NCBI RefSeq assembly: GCF_013410455.1
Contig: NZ_JACCFW010000001.1
Span: forward strand, 1,442,929-1,506,928
From: Allobranchiibius huperziae
GTDB taxonomy: Bacteria; Actinomycetota; Actinomycetes; Actinomycetales; Dermatophilaceae
DNA: 64,000 bases
Reading direction: 5' to 3'
The notes beneath the pieces are model-generated. The model saw nothing but the letters and a program-made list of their open reading frames with translations, was not told the DNA's origin and made no database searches. The position numbers and the translations under genes were made by a program. Position 1 is the stretch's first letter, and the number at the start of each line of letters is the position of its first letter. Of the stretch, positions 27,265 to 37,448 are shown in pieces.

Positions 27265-27497
27265 GCCTCGTACCGCCGAGCCCGGCCTCGATGGGCCGGC
27301 GCCCCGATGCCGCGCCAGGCGCCGGTGTGGCGGCCGATTCGCAGGGCGTCGCGTCACCCGTGGCGGACCAGCCCGAGGCGGTTCGAGCAGCGCTCGATCT
27401 GCAGATCGCTCCGGACATCGACCTCGCCGTGGCCACCGAGACACTCGTGGCGGCTCACGATGCGCTGCAGCGCCGGTTGAGTGACCTGTCCAGCTGA
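27261..27497 (+). CDS. Small hypothetical protein in the tlyA operon
   Basis: This 78-residue protein starts at GTG 27261 overlapping the preceding stop (GTGA), and its end overlaps the tlyA start by 17 bp, so all three genes are coupled. The N-terminal 40 residues are Pro/Ala/Gly-rich and probably disordered; the rest (PEAVRAALDLQ, LAVATETLVAAHDALQRRLSDL) is predicted helical. I do not recognise a family. Small proteins of similar size are often annotated just before tlyA in Actinobacteria. Confidence 0.65.
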   Translation: MSLVPPSPASMGRRPDAAPGAGVAADSQGVASPVADQPEAVRAALDLQIAPDIDLAVATETLVAAHDALQRRLSDLSS

Positions 27498-28302
27498 CGA
27501 CGGGCCGACGACGCGCCTGGACCAGGCGCTCGTCGCCCGTGGCCTGGCCCGCTCGCGCGCCGTGGCCGCCGACCTGGTGCAGGACGGGCGGGTGCGGGTC
27601 GACGGCACGGTCGCCCAGAAGGCCTCGATGCGGGTGTGCGAGGACACCGCCGTCGCCGTCGAGGGAGAACCGGAGCGCTGGGTGGGGCGCGCGGCCTACA
27701 AGCTGGTGGCCGCCCTGCAGGCCTTCCCCGTCGACCCGTCGGAGGCTCGCTGCATCGACGTGGGCGCCTCGACCGGAGGATTCACCCAGGTGCTGCTCGA
27801 TGCGGGCGCGCGCCAGGTGGTCGCTCTCGACGTCGGGCACGACCAGCTCGCCGCGGTCGTCGCGGACGACCCGCGCGTGATCGAGATGTCCGGGGTGAAT
27901 GTGCGCGATCTCGATCCCGAACGGGTCGGTGGTCCCGCCGACGTCGTGGTGGCCGACCTCAGCTTCATCTCCCTGCGCCTGGTGCTCGGCACCCTGGCCC
28001 GGTTCACCGCACCCACGGGCGACCTCGTCACGCTCGTCAAACCGCAGTTCGAGGTCGGCCGCGAACGCCTCGGACGCACGGGGGTGGTGATCTCGGCGCA
28101 GCAGCACGCGGAGGTGCTGCGCAAGGTGGTCGAGCACGCGCAGGCCGCCGCGCTGCACGTGCATGGACTGCTGCGCAGTCCGGTCGTCGGCGGATCCGGC
28201 AACACGGAGTACCTGATGTGGGCGCGACCCGCGTCGGAAGGCAAGATGACCGACGTGGCCATCGAGGAGTTCGTGAGCGGCGTGGCAGGTGAGCAGCGAT
28301 GA
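27481..28302 (+). CDS. tlyA: 16S/23S rRNA 2'-O-methyltransferase TlyA
   Basis: TlyA 2'-O-methylates cytidines in 16S helix 44 and 23S helix 69 in mycobacteria, where its loss gives capreomycin resistance. The 273-residue protein has an N-terminal S4 domain (about 10-70, RLDQALVARGLARSRAVAADLVQDGRV) and a FtsJ-like methyltransferase domain with RAAYKL, the SAM site DVGASTGGFTQVLLDAGA, DLSFISLRLVL and LVKPQFE, which supply the K-D-K-E catalytic set. GTG 27481 lies inside the preceding gene; the stop overlaps nadK. Confidence 0.93.
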   Translation: MTCPADDGPTTRLDQALVARGLARSRAVAADLVQDGRVRVDGTVAQKASMRVCEDTAVAVEGEPERWVGRAAYKLVAALQAFPVDPSEARCIDVGASTGGFTQVLLDAGARQVVALDVGHDQLAAVVADDPRVIEMSGVNVRDLDPERVGGPADVVVADLSFISLRLVLGTLARFTAPTGDLVTLVKPQFEVGRERLGRTGVVISAQQHAEVLRKVVEHAQAAALHVHGLLRSPVVGGSGNTEYLMWARPASEGKMTDVAIEEFVSGVAGEQR

Positions 28303-29216
28303 GCCGCCGCATCGTCCTGATCGGCCACCCGCGACGGGCCGAGGCACTCGACATCGCCATCAAGCTCGTACGTGACCTGGCCGCGGCCGACGTCGAGGTC
28401 ACCGGTCCGGCCGACGAGCTCGAGGCGTTCGGGGTGCTGCACGAGCCCAACGTCTCGATCGCCGATTGCCGTGAATCGATGGACGGCGCCGAACTGGCCG
28501 TGGTGCTGGGCGGGGACGGCACGATCCTGCGAGCAGCCGAGCTGGTGCGCGACATCGGAGTGCCGCTCCTCGGGATCAACCTCGGCCACGTCGGCTTCTT
28601 GGCCGAGGCCGACCGCGACGACGTGCACGCCACGGTCAAGAAGATCGTCGAGCGGTCCTGGAGCGTCGAGGAGCGGATGACCCTCGAGGTCGAGGTCAGC
28701 ATCGACGGTCGGGTCGTCTGGAAGAGCTGGGCTCTCAACGAGGCCTCGGTGGAGAAGCGCGCCCGCGAGCGGATGCTCGAGCTGGTGCTCGAGATCGACG
28801 ACCGCCCGCTGTCCACCTGGGGAGCCGACGGCATCGTGATGGCCACCCCGACGGGCTCGACGGCGTACGCCTTCTCCGCCGGCGGACCCGTCGTCTGGCC
28901 GGGTGTCGACGCGCTGCTGCTCGTGCCCATCTCCGCCCACGCCCTCTTCGCGCGGCCCCTGGTGCTGGACCACAACTCCCACGTCGGCATCGAGCTGCTG
29001 GAGCGCACCGGCGCCCACGCCGTCGTCTGGTGCGACGGGCGCCGCTCGTTCGACATCCCGCCGTCGGCCCGCATCGACGTACGACGCAGCGGGCGTCCGG
29101 TGCGGCTGGCCCGGCTCTCCACAGCGCCGTTCACCGACCGACTCGTCGCGAAGTTCGACCTGTCGGTGTCCGGATGGCGTGGGATGGGTCCCGCGCCCGG
29201 ACCCAGCGAGGCCTGA
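28299..29216 (+). CDS. nadK: NAD kinase
   Basis: NadK phosphorylates NAD to NADP. The 305-residue protein has the GGDGTIL motif, the second conserved region GINLGHVGFLAE, the NEASVEK segment and the Gly-rich WGADGIVMATPTGSTAYAFSAGGP, all in the expected order. Its length is typical. The start overlaps tlyA (ATGA) and the stop overlaps recN. The tlyA-nadK-recN order is conserved in Actinobacteria. Confidence 0.95.
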   Translation: MSRRIVLIGHPRRAEALDIAIKLVRDLAAADVEVTGPADELEAFGVLHEPNVSIADCRESMDGAELAVVLGGDGTILRAAELVRDIGVPLLGINLGHVGFLAEADRDDVHATVKKIVERSWSVEERMTLEVEVSIDGRVVWKSWALNEASVEKRARERMLELVLEIDDRPLSTWGADGIVMATPTGSTAYAFSAGGPVVWPGVDALLLVPISAHALFARPLVLDHNSHVGIELLERTGAHAVVWCDGRRSFDIPPSARIDVRRSGRPVRLARLSTAPFTDRLVAKFDLSVSGWRGMGPAPGPSEA

Positions 29217-30985
29217 TGCTCCAGGAGATCCACCTGCGGGGCCTCGGGGTCATCGAGGATGCGCTGCTGGAGCTGTCCGACGGCCTGAACGTGGTCACCG
29301 GCGAGACCGGCGCCGGCAAGACGATGGTCGTGCAGGGTCTCGGGCTGCTGCTCGGCGGCCGGGCGGACCCGGGCCTGGTGCGCGCCGGGAGCGGGCAGGC
29401 CGTCGTCGAGGGCGTGGTGCAGGTGGCCGACGGGGATCCGGCGCTGGCCAGGGCTCTCGAGGCGGGCGCCGACGGCGAGGACGCTGTCCGGGACGGGCTC
29501 GTCCTGGTGCGCAGCGTGTCCACGGCGGGCCGCTCCCGTGCCCACATCGGTGGCCGCACGGCCCCCATCGGAGTGCTCGCCGAGATCGGGGAGCACCTGG
29601 TCGCCGTGCACGGCCAAGCGGACCAGTGGCGTCTGCAACGCCCCGACCAGCACCGCGCGGTGCTCGATGAGTTCGGCGGGACGCCGCTCGCCCGGACGCG
29701 CGCCGAGTACGTGGCCCTCTACGAGGAATGGACCGCTGTACGGGCGGAAGTCACCACTCTGCGCGAGGAGTCCCGGGAGCGGGCCCAACGCCTGGAGCTG
29801 CTCACCGCGGGCCTGGAGGAGATCGCCGCCGTCGATCCGCAGCCGGGTGAGGACGAGGACCTCGCCGCGCAGAGCGAGCGGATGCTGCACGTCGACGCGC
29901 TGCGGGAGGCTGCCGCCCTGGCCCACGCAGCGCTGGTGGGCGACGACGACGATCCCGAGCGGGCGCCGTACGTCGTCGACCTGGTCTCGCACGCCCGCCA
30001 GTCGCTGGCAGGGGAGGGGGAGCACGACGTCGAGCTCGCAGGCCTCGCCGACCGACTGCGCGAGATCGGCATCCTCGCCGGTGAGCTGGGTGCCGACCTG
30101 GGTGGCTACCTGGCCGGCCTCGACATCGAACCGGGCCGTCTCGAAGCCGTGCAGCAGCGGCGTGCGGCGCTCGGCAGGCTGACCCGCAAGTACGGCGCGG
30201 ACGTGGCCGAGGTGCTCGCCTGGGCCAAGGACGCGGCAGCGTCCGTCGACGCGCTCGCCGGCAGCGACGACCGCATCGCCCACCTGGACACGCGGCTCGA
30301 GCAGTTGGCGACCCAGCTGGTGGACGCGGCCGACGCGTTGACCACCGCGCGTCGTACGGCGGCCACGACGTTGCAGGAGCAGGTGGCGCAGGAGTTGACC
30401 CATCTGGCGATGGGCTCGGCGCGCATCGAGGTGGTGGTGACCCCGACACCGGGGGAGTACACCGGCCACGGCGTCGACCGGGTCGAGATCATGCTGGCGG
30501 CCAACAAGGGCGCCGCGCTGCGCAACCTCGCGAAGGCCGCCTCCGGGGGTGAACTGTCCCGGGTGATGCTGGCACTGGAGGTGGTCACCGGCTCCGGAGC
30601 GGTGCCGACGTTCGTCTTCGACGAGGTGGACGCCGGTGTCGGCGGAGCCGCGGCGCTCGACGTCGGCGCCCGGCTGCAGCGACTCGCCGAGCACGCGCAG
30701 GTCATCGTGGTCACCCACCTGGCCCAGGTCGCCGCGTACGCCGACCGGCACCTGGTCGTCCGTAAGGAGAGCGACGGACAGGTCACCCAGAGCGATGTCG
30801 CCGTCGTCGAGGGCGAGGACCGGCTCGCCGAGCTCGCGCGGATGCTGGGCGGAGTGAGCGACAGCCAGGTCGCCCAGGACCACGCCCGCGAGCTGCTCGA
30901 CGCGGCACAGGGCCCGAGGTCGCGCGGAACGGGCGTGTCGGCCACGCCCGTAGGACGGCGACGGCCCGTGGATAACGTAGGCTGA
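29216..30985 (+). CDS. recN: DNA repair ATPase RecN
   Basis: RecN is an SMC-like ATPase acting in double-strand-break repair. The 589-residue protein begins MLQEIHLRGLGVIEDALLEL, has Walker A GETGAGKT (about 28-35), a central coiled-coil region (about 160-380), the signature ASGGELSRVMLALE and Walker B TFVFDEVDAGVGG, then VVTHLAQVAAYADRHL. ATG 29216 overlaps the nadK stop (TGATG). pyrG follows only 6 bp later; the steA and mctB genes seen between recN and pyrG in mycobacteria are absent here. Confidence 0.95.
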   Translation: MLQEIHLRGLGVIEDALLELSDGLNVVTGETGAGKTMVVQGLGLLLGGRADPGLVRAGSGQAVVEGVVQVADGDPALARALEAGADGEDAVRDGLVLVRSVSTAGRSRAHIGGRTAPIGVLAEIGEHLVAVHGQADQWRLQRPDQHRAVLDEFGGTPLARTRAEYVALYEEWTAVRAEVTTLREESRERAQRLELLTAGLEEIAAVDPQPGEDEDLAAQSERMLHVDALREAAALAHAALVGDDDDPERAPYVVDLVSHARQSLAGEGEHDVELAGLADRLREIGILAGELGADLGGYLAGLDIEPGRLEAVQQRRAALGRLTRKYGADVAEVLAWAKDAAASVDALAGSDDRIAHLDTRLEQLATQLVDAADALTTARRTAATTLQEQVAQELTHLAMGSARIEVVVTPTPGEYTGHGVDRVEIMLAANKGAALRNLAKAASGGELSRVMLALEVVTGSGAVPTFVFDEVDAGVGGAAALDVGARLQRLAEHAQVIVVTHLAQVAAYADRHLVVRKESDGQVTQSDVAVVEGEDRLAELARMLGGVSDSQVAQDHARELLDAAQGPRSRGTGVSATPVGRRRPVDNVG

Positions 30986-30991
30986 GAGCCC

Positions 30992-32677
30992 GTGGTGGAC
31001 ATTACGAAACACATATTCGTCACCGGAGGCGTCGCCTCTTCACTCGGCAAGGGCCTGACCGCCTCCAGCCTCGGACATCTGCTTCGGGCGCGCGGACTGC
31101 GGGTCACCATGCAGAAGCTGGATCCGTATCTGAACGTCGATCCCGGCACCATGAACCCGTTCCAGCACGGTGAGGTCTTCGTCACCGAGGACGGCGCCGA
31201 GACCGACCTGGACGTCGGGCACTACGAGCGCTTCCTCGACGTGAATCTCGCGGGTGACGCCAACGTCACCACCGGCAAGGTCTACAGCCGGGTGCTCGCC
31301 CGGGAGCGGCGCGGTGAGTACCTCGGCGACACGGTGCAGGTCATCCCGCACGTCACCAACGAGATCAAGACGCAGATGCGCGCGCAGGCCGCCGACGACG
31401 TCGACCTGATCATCACCGAGATCGGCGGGACCGTCGGCGACATCGAGTCGCTGCCCTTCCTGGAGGCCGCCCGTCAGGTGCGCCAGGACGTGGGCCGCGA
31501 CAACGTCTTCTTCCTGCACGTGTCCCTCGTGCCCTACCTCGCGCCGAGCGGCGAGCTCAAGACCAAGCCGACCCAGCACTCCGTCGCCGCGCTGCGGCAG
31601 GTCGGTATCCAGCCCGATGGTCTTGTGCTGCGTGCCGATCGGGAGATCCCGGAGAGCATCAAGGCGAAGATCTCGTTGATGTGCGATGTGGACACCGAGG
31701 CGTGCGCGGCCGCGATCGACGCGCCGAGCATCTACGACATCCCCAAGGTGCTGCACACGCAGGGGCTGGACGCCTACGTCGTACGCCGCCTCGGGCTGTC
31801 CTTCCGGGACGTGGACTGGCATGACTGGGACGAGCTGCTGCAGCGGGTGCACCGCCCGCAGCACGAGGTCGAGGTCGCGCTGGTCGGCAAGTACGTCGAC
31901 CTGCCCGACGCCTACCTGTCGGTCACCGAGGCCCTGCGCGCCGGCGGATTCCACCACGACGCCAAGGCGCGCATCCGCTGGGTCGCCAGCGACGAGTGCA
32001 AGACCCCCGGCGGTGCCCAAAGGGCGCTCGGGGGAGTCGACGCGGTCCTGGTGCCGGGCGGTTTCGGCGTACGCGGCATCGAGGGCAAGCTCGGCGCGCT
32101 GCGCTGGGCGCGCGAGAACAAGGTGCCCACGCTCGGCATCTGCCTGGGGCTGCAGTGCATGGTCATCGAGTACGCGCGCGACGTCGCGAAGATCGAGGGG
32201 GCATCGTCCTCGGAGTTCGACCCCGAGACGCCGGCGCCGGTCATCGCCACCATGGAGGAGCAGAAGGCCTTCGTCGAGGGCGCGGGCGACCTGGGCGGCA
32301 CCATGCGCCTCGGCGCGTATCCCGCTCTGCTGGAAGAGGGTTCGGTGATCGCCGATGCCTACGGCACGACTCGCGTGTCCGAGCGACACCGCCACCGCTA
32401 CGAGGTCAACAACGCCTACCGCGAGCAGCTCGCGGAGGCCGGCCTGGTCTTCAGCGGCACCTCACCGGACGGCACGCTGGTGGAGTTCGTCGAGCTGCCG
32501 CGCGACGTGCACCCGTACTACGTCTCGACGCAGGCGCACCCGGAGTTCCTGTCGCGTCCGCACCGCGCGCACCCGCTCTTCGCCGGGCTGATCGGCGCCG
32601 CGATCGACGAGCAGCGCGCCAGCCGGCTGGTCGACGTGCCCAGCACCCGACCCGCCGAGACCGCCGTCGCGCCGTGA
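30992..32677 (+). CDS. pyrG: CTP synthase
   Basis: CTP synthase makes CTP from UTP, ATP and glutamine. The 561-residue protein has the amidoligase domain (about 1-270: [21 protein letters not shown]-loop, [27 protein letters not shown]) and a class I glutamine amidotransferase domain (about 295-540) with catalytic Cys in [11 protein letters not shown] and the His-Glu of QAHPEF. Two GTG codons are adjacent at 30992 and 30995; either can start the protein. TAGGCT at 30978-30983 could be a private -10, but recN read-through is as likely. Confidence 0.95.
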   Translation: MVDITKHIFVTGGVASSLGKGLTASSLGHLLRARGLRVTMQKLDPYLNVDPGTMNPFQHGEVFVTEDGAETDLDVGHYERFLDVNLAGDANVTTGKVYSRVLARERRGEYLGDTVQVIPHVTNEIKTQMRAQAADDVDLIITEIGGTVGDIESLPFLEAARQVRQDVGRDNVFFLHVSLVPYLAPSGELKTKPTQHSVAALRQVGIQPDGLVLRADREIPESIKAKISLMCDVDTEACAAAIDAPSIYDIPKVLHTQGLDAYVVRRLGLSFRDVDWHDWDELLQRVHRPQHEVEVALVGKYVDLPDAYLSVTEALRAGGFHHDAKARIRWVASDECKTPGGAQRALGGVDAVLVPGGFGVRGIEGKLGALRWARENKVPTLGICLGLQCMVIEYARDVAKIEGASSSEFDPETPAPVIATMEEQKAFVEGAGDLGGTMRLGAYPALLEEGSVIADAYGTTRVSERHRHRYEVNNAYREQLAEAGLVFSGTSPDGTLVEFVELPRDVHPYYVSTQAHPEFLSRPHRAHPLFAGLIGAAIDEQRASRLVDVPSTRPAETAVAP

Positions 32678-33306
32678 CGTTCGCTGACCGGTACGACCCC
32701 CGGCCGGTCGTCTCCTCCGAGCACCCCTTCCACGGGCACGTCTGGGACGTGCGCACCGACGTCGTCGATCTCGGCGACGCGGGTGAGGTGACGCGCGACT
32801 ACATCGAGCACACCGGAGCCGTCGCGGTCGTCGCGCTGCGCGGCGAGCCGGGCGCCGAGGAGGTGGCGATGATCCAGCAGTACCGCCACCCGGTGCGCAC
32901 CTATGACTGGGAGATCCCCGCCGGCCTGCTCGACCAGCCCGGTGAGGACCCCCGCGACGCGGCCGCCCGCGAGCTGCGTGAGGAGGCCGACCTCGATGCT
33001 CACCGGTGGGACGTGCTGATCGACCTGTTCACCTCACCGGGGGCGTTGTCGGAGAACATCCGCGTCTTCCTCGCGCGTGACGTGTTCGATGCCACCGCAG
33101 AGGGTTTCGAGCGCGAGGGCGAGGAAGCCGGTATGACGACGACCTGGGTCCGCCTCGACGACGCGGTCGACGCCGTGCTCGACGGGCGGATGCACAACGG
33201 CCCCGGCTCGGCCGCGGTCATGGCGGCGTACATCGCCCGGCAGCGGGACTGGTCCAGGTTGCGCGCCTCCGACGCGCCGTGGCCGTTCCACCCGGCCTAC
33301 CGGTAG
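32674..33306 (+). CDS. NUDIX hydrolase, ADP-ribose pyrophosphatase type
   Basis: This 210-residue protein hydrolyses ADP-ribose or a related nucleoside diphosphate. The Nudix box is [25 protein letters not shown], of the ADP-ribose pyrophosphatase type with one extra residue before the first Glu; the usual Gly near its end is Asp. [15 protein letters not shown] before the box and [15 protein letters not shown] after it are also typical. GTG 32674 overlaps the pyrG stop. The pyrG-NUDIX pair is conserved in Actinobacteria, but the xerD and scpAB genes that often follow are not present. Confidence 0.92.
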   Translation: MTFADRYDPRPVVSSEHPFHGHVWDVRTDVVDLGDAGEVTRDYIEHTGAVAVVALRGEPGAEEVAMIQQYRHPVRTYDWEIPAGLLDQPGEDPRDAAARELREEADLDAHRWDVLIDLFTSPGALSENIRVFLARDVFDATAEGFEREGEEAGMTTTWVRLDDAVDAVLDGRMHNGPGSAAVMAAYIARQRDWSRLRASDAPWPFHPAYR

Positions 33307-33320
33307 GCACTGGCGTCACC

Positions 33321-34472
33321 GTGAGCCGCACCCCGTCGTCCCGTAGCGCGGTCGCACCCTTTCAGGTGATGCAGCTGGTGCGCGCCGCGGCGGCTCGGCA
33401 GCGCAGCCACGGCGACGCGATCCTGCTGTGCGTGGGGCAGCCGTCGACGCCGGCGCCGCGAGCTGTGCTCGACGCGGTGCACGGCGCGATCGACACCCAG
33501 GTGCTCGGCTACACCGAATCCGACGGTATCCCCGCCCTGCGTGTGGCAATCGCCGAGCACTACCAGGCGGCGTACGGCGTGCCGGTCACTGCGCAGGATG
33601 TGCTGGCGACCAACGGATCCTCCGGCGGTTTCAGCACGCTGCTGCTGGCCGCGTTCGAGCCGGGCGCACGGATCGCGATGACCCGTCCCGGCTACCCGGC
33701 CTACCGCAACACGGTGCAGGCCCTCGGGTGCGTGCCGGTGGATCTGGTCTGCGGTCCGGAGACCAGGTTCCAGCCGACCGTCGAGCTGCTTGAGGAGCTT
33801 CCGCAGCGACCGGACGGGGTCATCATCGCGAGCCCGGCCAACCCCACCGGCACGATCATCGACGCCCGCGAGTTGGAGCGGATCGCGCACTGGTGCGAGG
33901 CGAACGACGTGCTGCTGATCTCCGACGAGATCTACCACGGCATCTCCTACGGCCGCGAGTGCGCCAGCGCGTGGGAGTTCTCCCGGGCCGGTGCGGTGAT
34001 GGGGTCGATCAGCAAGTACCACTCGATGACCGGATGGCGGCTGGGCTGGGCGTTGCTGCCGCCGGAGCTGCGTACGTCGGTCGACCGGCTCCAGGGCAAC
34101 CTGGCGATCTGCGCGCCGGCCGTGTCGCAGGTCGGGGCTGTGGCGGCGTTCTCCTCGGGCGCTCAAGCCGAACTGCGTTCGCACGTCGAGCGATACGCGC
34201 GTAACCGGGATGTCCTGCTGCGTCGGCTCCCAGAGCTCGGGATCACGTCGTTCGCTCCGCCGGACGGTGCGTTCTACGCGTACTGCGACATCGGTCACCT
34301 GACGACCGACTCCCTGACCTGGTGCCACGACGTCCTGGGGAAGACCGGGGTGGCGCTCGCGCCGGGGATCGACTTCGACCCGATCGACGGGCACCACTAC
34401 ATGCGGTTGTCGTTCTGCGGCGACACGGCCGACCTGAATGAGGCTCTCGATCGCCTCGCGGCGGTCTGCTGA
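33321..34472 (+). CDS. Class I/II PLP-dependent aminotransferase
   Basis: This is a 383-residue fold-type I aminotransferase, AspC-like. Key segments are GYTESDGIPALR, TNGSSGGFSTLLLA, RPGYPAYRN, SPANPTGTII, LISDEIYHGISYG (PLP Asp202, Tyr205) and SISKYHSMTGWRLGW with the Schiff-base lysine Lys232; the C-terminal HYMRLSFCG supplies the substrate Arg. Substrate specificity is not clear; aspartate, aromatic or alanine transamination are all possible. The start is GTG 33321, 14 bp after the NUDIX gene, so they probably share a transcript. It ends in front of the first 42-bp palindrome. Confidence 0.9.
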   Translation: MSRTPSSRSAVAPFQVMQLVRAAAARQRSHGDAILLCVGQPSTPAPRAVLDAVHGAIDTQVLGYTESDGIPALRVAIAEHYQAAYGVPVTAQDVLATNGSSGGFSTLLLAAFEPGARIAMTRPGYPAYRNTVQALGCVPVDLVCGPETRFQPTVELLEELPQRPDGVIIASPANPTGTIIDARELERIAHWCEANDVLLISDEIYHGISYGRECASAWEFSRAGAVMGSISKYHSMTGWRLGWALLPPELRTSVDRLQGNLAICAPAVSQVGAVAAFSSGAQAELRSHVERYARNRDVLLRRLPELGITSFAPPDGAFYAYCDIGHLTTDSLTWCHDVLGKTGVALAPGIDFDPIDGHHYMRLSFCGDTADLNEALDRLAAVC

Positions 34473-34490
34473 CCGCCTGCCCGCCTCGCT

Positions 34491-34532
34491 TGTCCGCACT
34501 TTCGTGCAGACGGTCGCACGGATCTGCGGACA
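34491..34532. repeat. 42-bp palindromic repeat, copy 1
   Basis: TGTCCGCA (34491-34498) pairs with TGCGGACA (34525-34532), and inside it TTCGTGC (34501-34507) pairs with GCACGGA (34516-34522) around an AGACGGTC loop. It lies 18 bp after the aminotransferase stop and just upstream of the DUF1304 promoter, so it probably acts as a terminator. Copy 2 at 34961-35002 matches it at 36 of 42 positions. Confidence 0.85.
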
Positions 34533-34543
34533 CCCGGCACCGC

Positions 34544-34549
34544 TAGATT
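34544..34549 (+). promoter_or_regulatory. -10 hexamer of a probable leaderless promoter (DUF1304 gene)
   Basis: TAGATT ends 6 nt before GTG 34556 and no ribosome-binding site is present. Same geometry as argC, argG, the YchJ-like gene and rarA. Confidence 0.55.
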
Positions 34550-34555
34550 GCCGGT

Positions 34556-34936
34556 GTGGTCTACCTCGCGTACGTGCTGCTCGGCCTGGCCGCGCTCGTG
34601 CACGTCTACATCTTCCGGCTCGAGTCGTTCGCCTGGACGGCGCCGCGCACTCGCGCCGCGTTCGGCACCAGCCCCGAGGAGGCGGAGGTCACGCGGGCCC
34701 TGGCCTACAACCAGGGGTTCTACAACCTGTTCCTCGCGGTGGTGCTCGCGGCGTCGATCGTGCTTCGGATCACGGGCCAGACCCAGGCGTCGGTGGCGCT
34801 GGCGATCGCGGGCGCCGGGTCGATGGTCGCCGCAGCGCTGGTCCTGGCGACCAGCGATCACTCCAAGCTGCGCGCCGCCGCCATCCAGGGTGCCGCGCCG
34901 GCACTGGGCCTGATCGCCCTGGCGCTCACCGCCTGA
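34556..34936 (+). CDS. DUF1304 family membrane protein
   Basis: This 126-residue integral membrane protein has four predicted helices: YLAYVLLGLAALVHVYIF (about 3-20), NLFLAVVLAASIVLRI, VALAIAGAGSMVAAALVLA and AAIQGAAPALGLIALAL. ESFAWTAPRTRAAFGTSPEEAEVTRALAYNQGFYN between helices 1 and 2 is the conserved cytoplasmic signature of DUF1304. The fold recalls small MAPEG-like proteins but no activity is known. GTG 34556 is set by the upstream TAGATT box. It stands alone between two palindromic repeats. Confidence 0.85.
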   Translation: MVYLAYVLLGLAALVHVYIFRLESFAWTAPRTRAAFGTSPEEAEVTRALAYNQGFYNLFLAVVLAASIVLRITGQTQASVALAIAGAGSMVAAALVLATSDHSKLRAAAIQGAAPALGLIALALTA

Positions 34937-34960
34937 GCTTGGCGCCGGCCTCGCCGTCGG

Positions 34961-35002
34961 TGTCCGCATTTTCGTGTAGACGGGGTCACGAATCTGCGGA
35001 CA
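34961..35002. repeat. 42-bp palindromic repeat, copy 2
   Basis: TGTCCGCA (34961-34968) pairs with TGCGGACA (34995-35002), with the inner TTCGTG/CACGAA helix perfect. It sits between the convergent ends of the DUF1304 gene (24 bp away) and argG (15 bp away), so it can terminate both. It differs from copy 1 at six positions, all outside the outer arms. Confidence 0.85.
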
Positions 35003-35017
35003 ACCGGGAGGCTGCCG

Positions 35018-36442
<1,425 letters not shown>

Positions 36443-36472
36443 ACGGCGCGATGCCACCCTCCGCCGAGCGCG

Positions 36473-37390
36473 TCAGATGCCGGGCGGCACCGGCGACAGC
36501 TCGATGGCCCGGTTGACCCAGGTCGAGACGATCCGCATCCCCAGATGCTCGTAGACGGGGAGTGCGCCCGTGCGGCTGTCCGTCGCCAGAGTGGAGCGGG
36601 CCGCGCCCTGCTCCCGCAACGTCGCGAAGGTGTCGGCGAGCAGCGCACGTGCCAGCCCGCGCCGGCGGTGGGTCGCGCGGACGGCGAGGCGCTCGACGTT
36701 GCCGGTGCCCTCCTCGAGGATGGCGTACGCCGCGCCGACCACCGTCCCCTCGGCGTCGGCGATGACCCGCAGGTGCGACGGCTCGAACCCCGGCCGCTGC
36801 ACGGTGCGCGCCAGGAAGTCCTCCCGCGAGGCCCTCGCGCGGTCCGACCACTCAAGGAAGGCGTCCTCCATCACCTGCCAGACGTCGTCGTAGTCGTCGG
36901 GGGCCGCCTCGCGGACGTGGAATCCGGCGGGGACCGATGCGGCGTCCAGCTGCGCCGAGGCGGGCAGTTCCAGATCCCACGCGGTCCAGCGCAGCCGGTA
37001 CCCGTGCCGTTCCATGAACCGGTCGGCCGCGCTGCCTTGCGGCACCTGCATGCCCACCCGCACGGCGCCGTCCGCCCGCGCCCGCTCCTGGCACCACCGC
37101 GCGAGCGCCGTGCCGATGCCCTGCCCGTGCCGGCCGGGGTCGACGGCAACGTCGCAGTTGCCGGATCCCGTGTACGCGGCGTACCCGACGAGCCGCCGCT
37201 CCTCGAACACCCCGACGGTGCCGGTGGCGGGGTCGAAGCTCGGGCGCTGCCAGTCGGCGACCAGATCGGCGGTCGTGATCTCCGGGTAGCCCAGCGCGGC
37301 GGCCTTCTCCGCGCCGATCAGCGCGGCGACCTCGGGAGCGTCCGCGAGGCTGAGCGGGCGGGTCGTGAGACCGGCGGGCAGATCGTCCAC
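36473..37390 (-). CDS. Double-GNAT-domain acetyltransferase
   Basis: This 305-residue protein has two tandem GNAT folds, like the mycothiol synthase class. The N-terminal domain (about 8-150) has a good acetyl-CoA loop, VDPGRHGQGIGTALARW; the C-terminal domain (about 155-300) has RATHRRRGLARALLADTFATLREQG and the closing TGALPVYEHLGMRIV. Both loops look functional. The substrate is unknown; it is not clearly MshD. It starts at GTG 37390 and ends 42 bp before argG on the same strand, so the two are probably co-transcribed. It is divergent from the YchJ-like gene, with 58 bp between the starts. Confidence 0.82.
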   Translation of the reverse strand: MDDLPAGLTTRPLSLADAPEVAALIGAEKAAALGYPEITTADLVADWQRPSFDPATGTVGVFEERRLVGYAAYTGSGNCDVAVDPGRHGQGIGTALARWCQERARADGAVRVGMQVPQGSAADRFMERHGYRLRWTAWDLELPASAQLDAASVPAGFHVREAAPDDYDDVWQVMEDAFLEWSDRARASREDFLARTVQRPGFEPSHLRVIADAEGTVVGAAYAILEEGTGNVERLAVRATHRRRGLARALLADTFATLREQGAARSTLATDSRTGALPVYEHLGMRIVSTWVNRAIELSPVPPGI

Positions 37391-37436
37391 GCCGCCCAGT
37401 TATGCCGCACCGGCCGTCGGGCTGTCCATCGGTTTC

Positions 37437-37442
37437 TATCCT
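37437..37442 (+). promoter_or_regulatory. -10 hexamer of a probable leaderless promoter (YchJ-like gene)
   Basis: TATCCT ends 6 nt before ATG 37449. The 58-bp divergent region also must serve the GNAT gene, whose minus-strand upstream bases show TAACTG at the same distance. Confidence 0.55.
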
Positions 37443-37448
37443 GACGAC

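Noticed and set aside
25627-28347. A 906-codon minus-strand frame opposite the histone-like gene and tlyA
   Set aside because: It mirrors the low-complexity repeat on the other strand (Arg/Gly-rich), has no ribosome-binding site and crosses conserved tlyA antisense.
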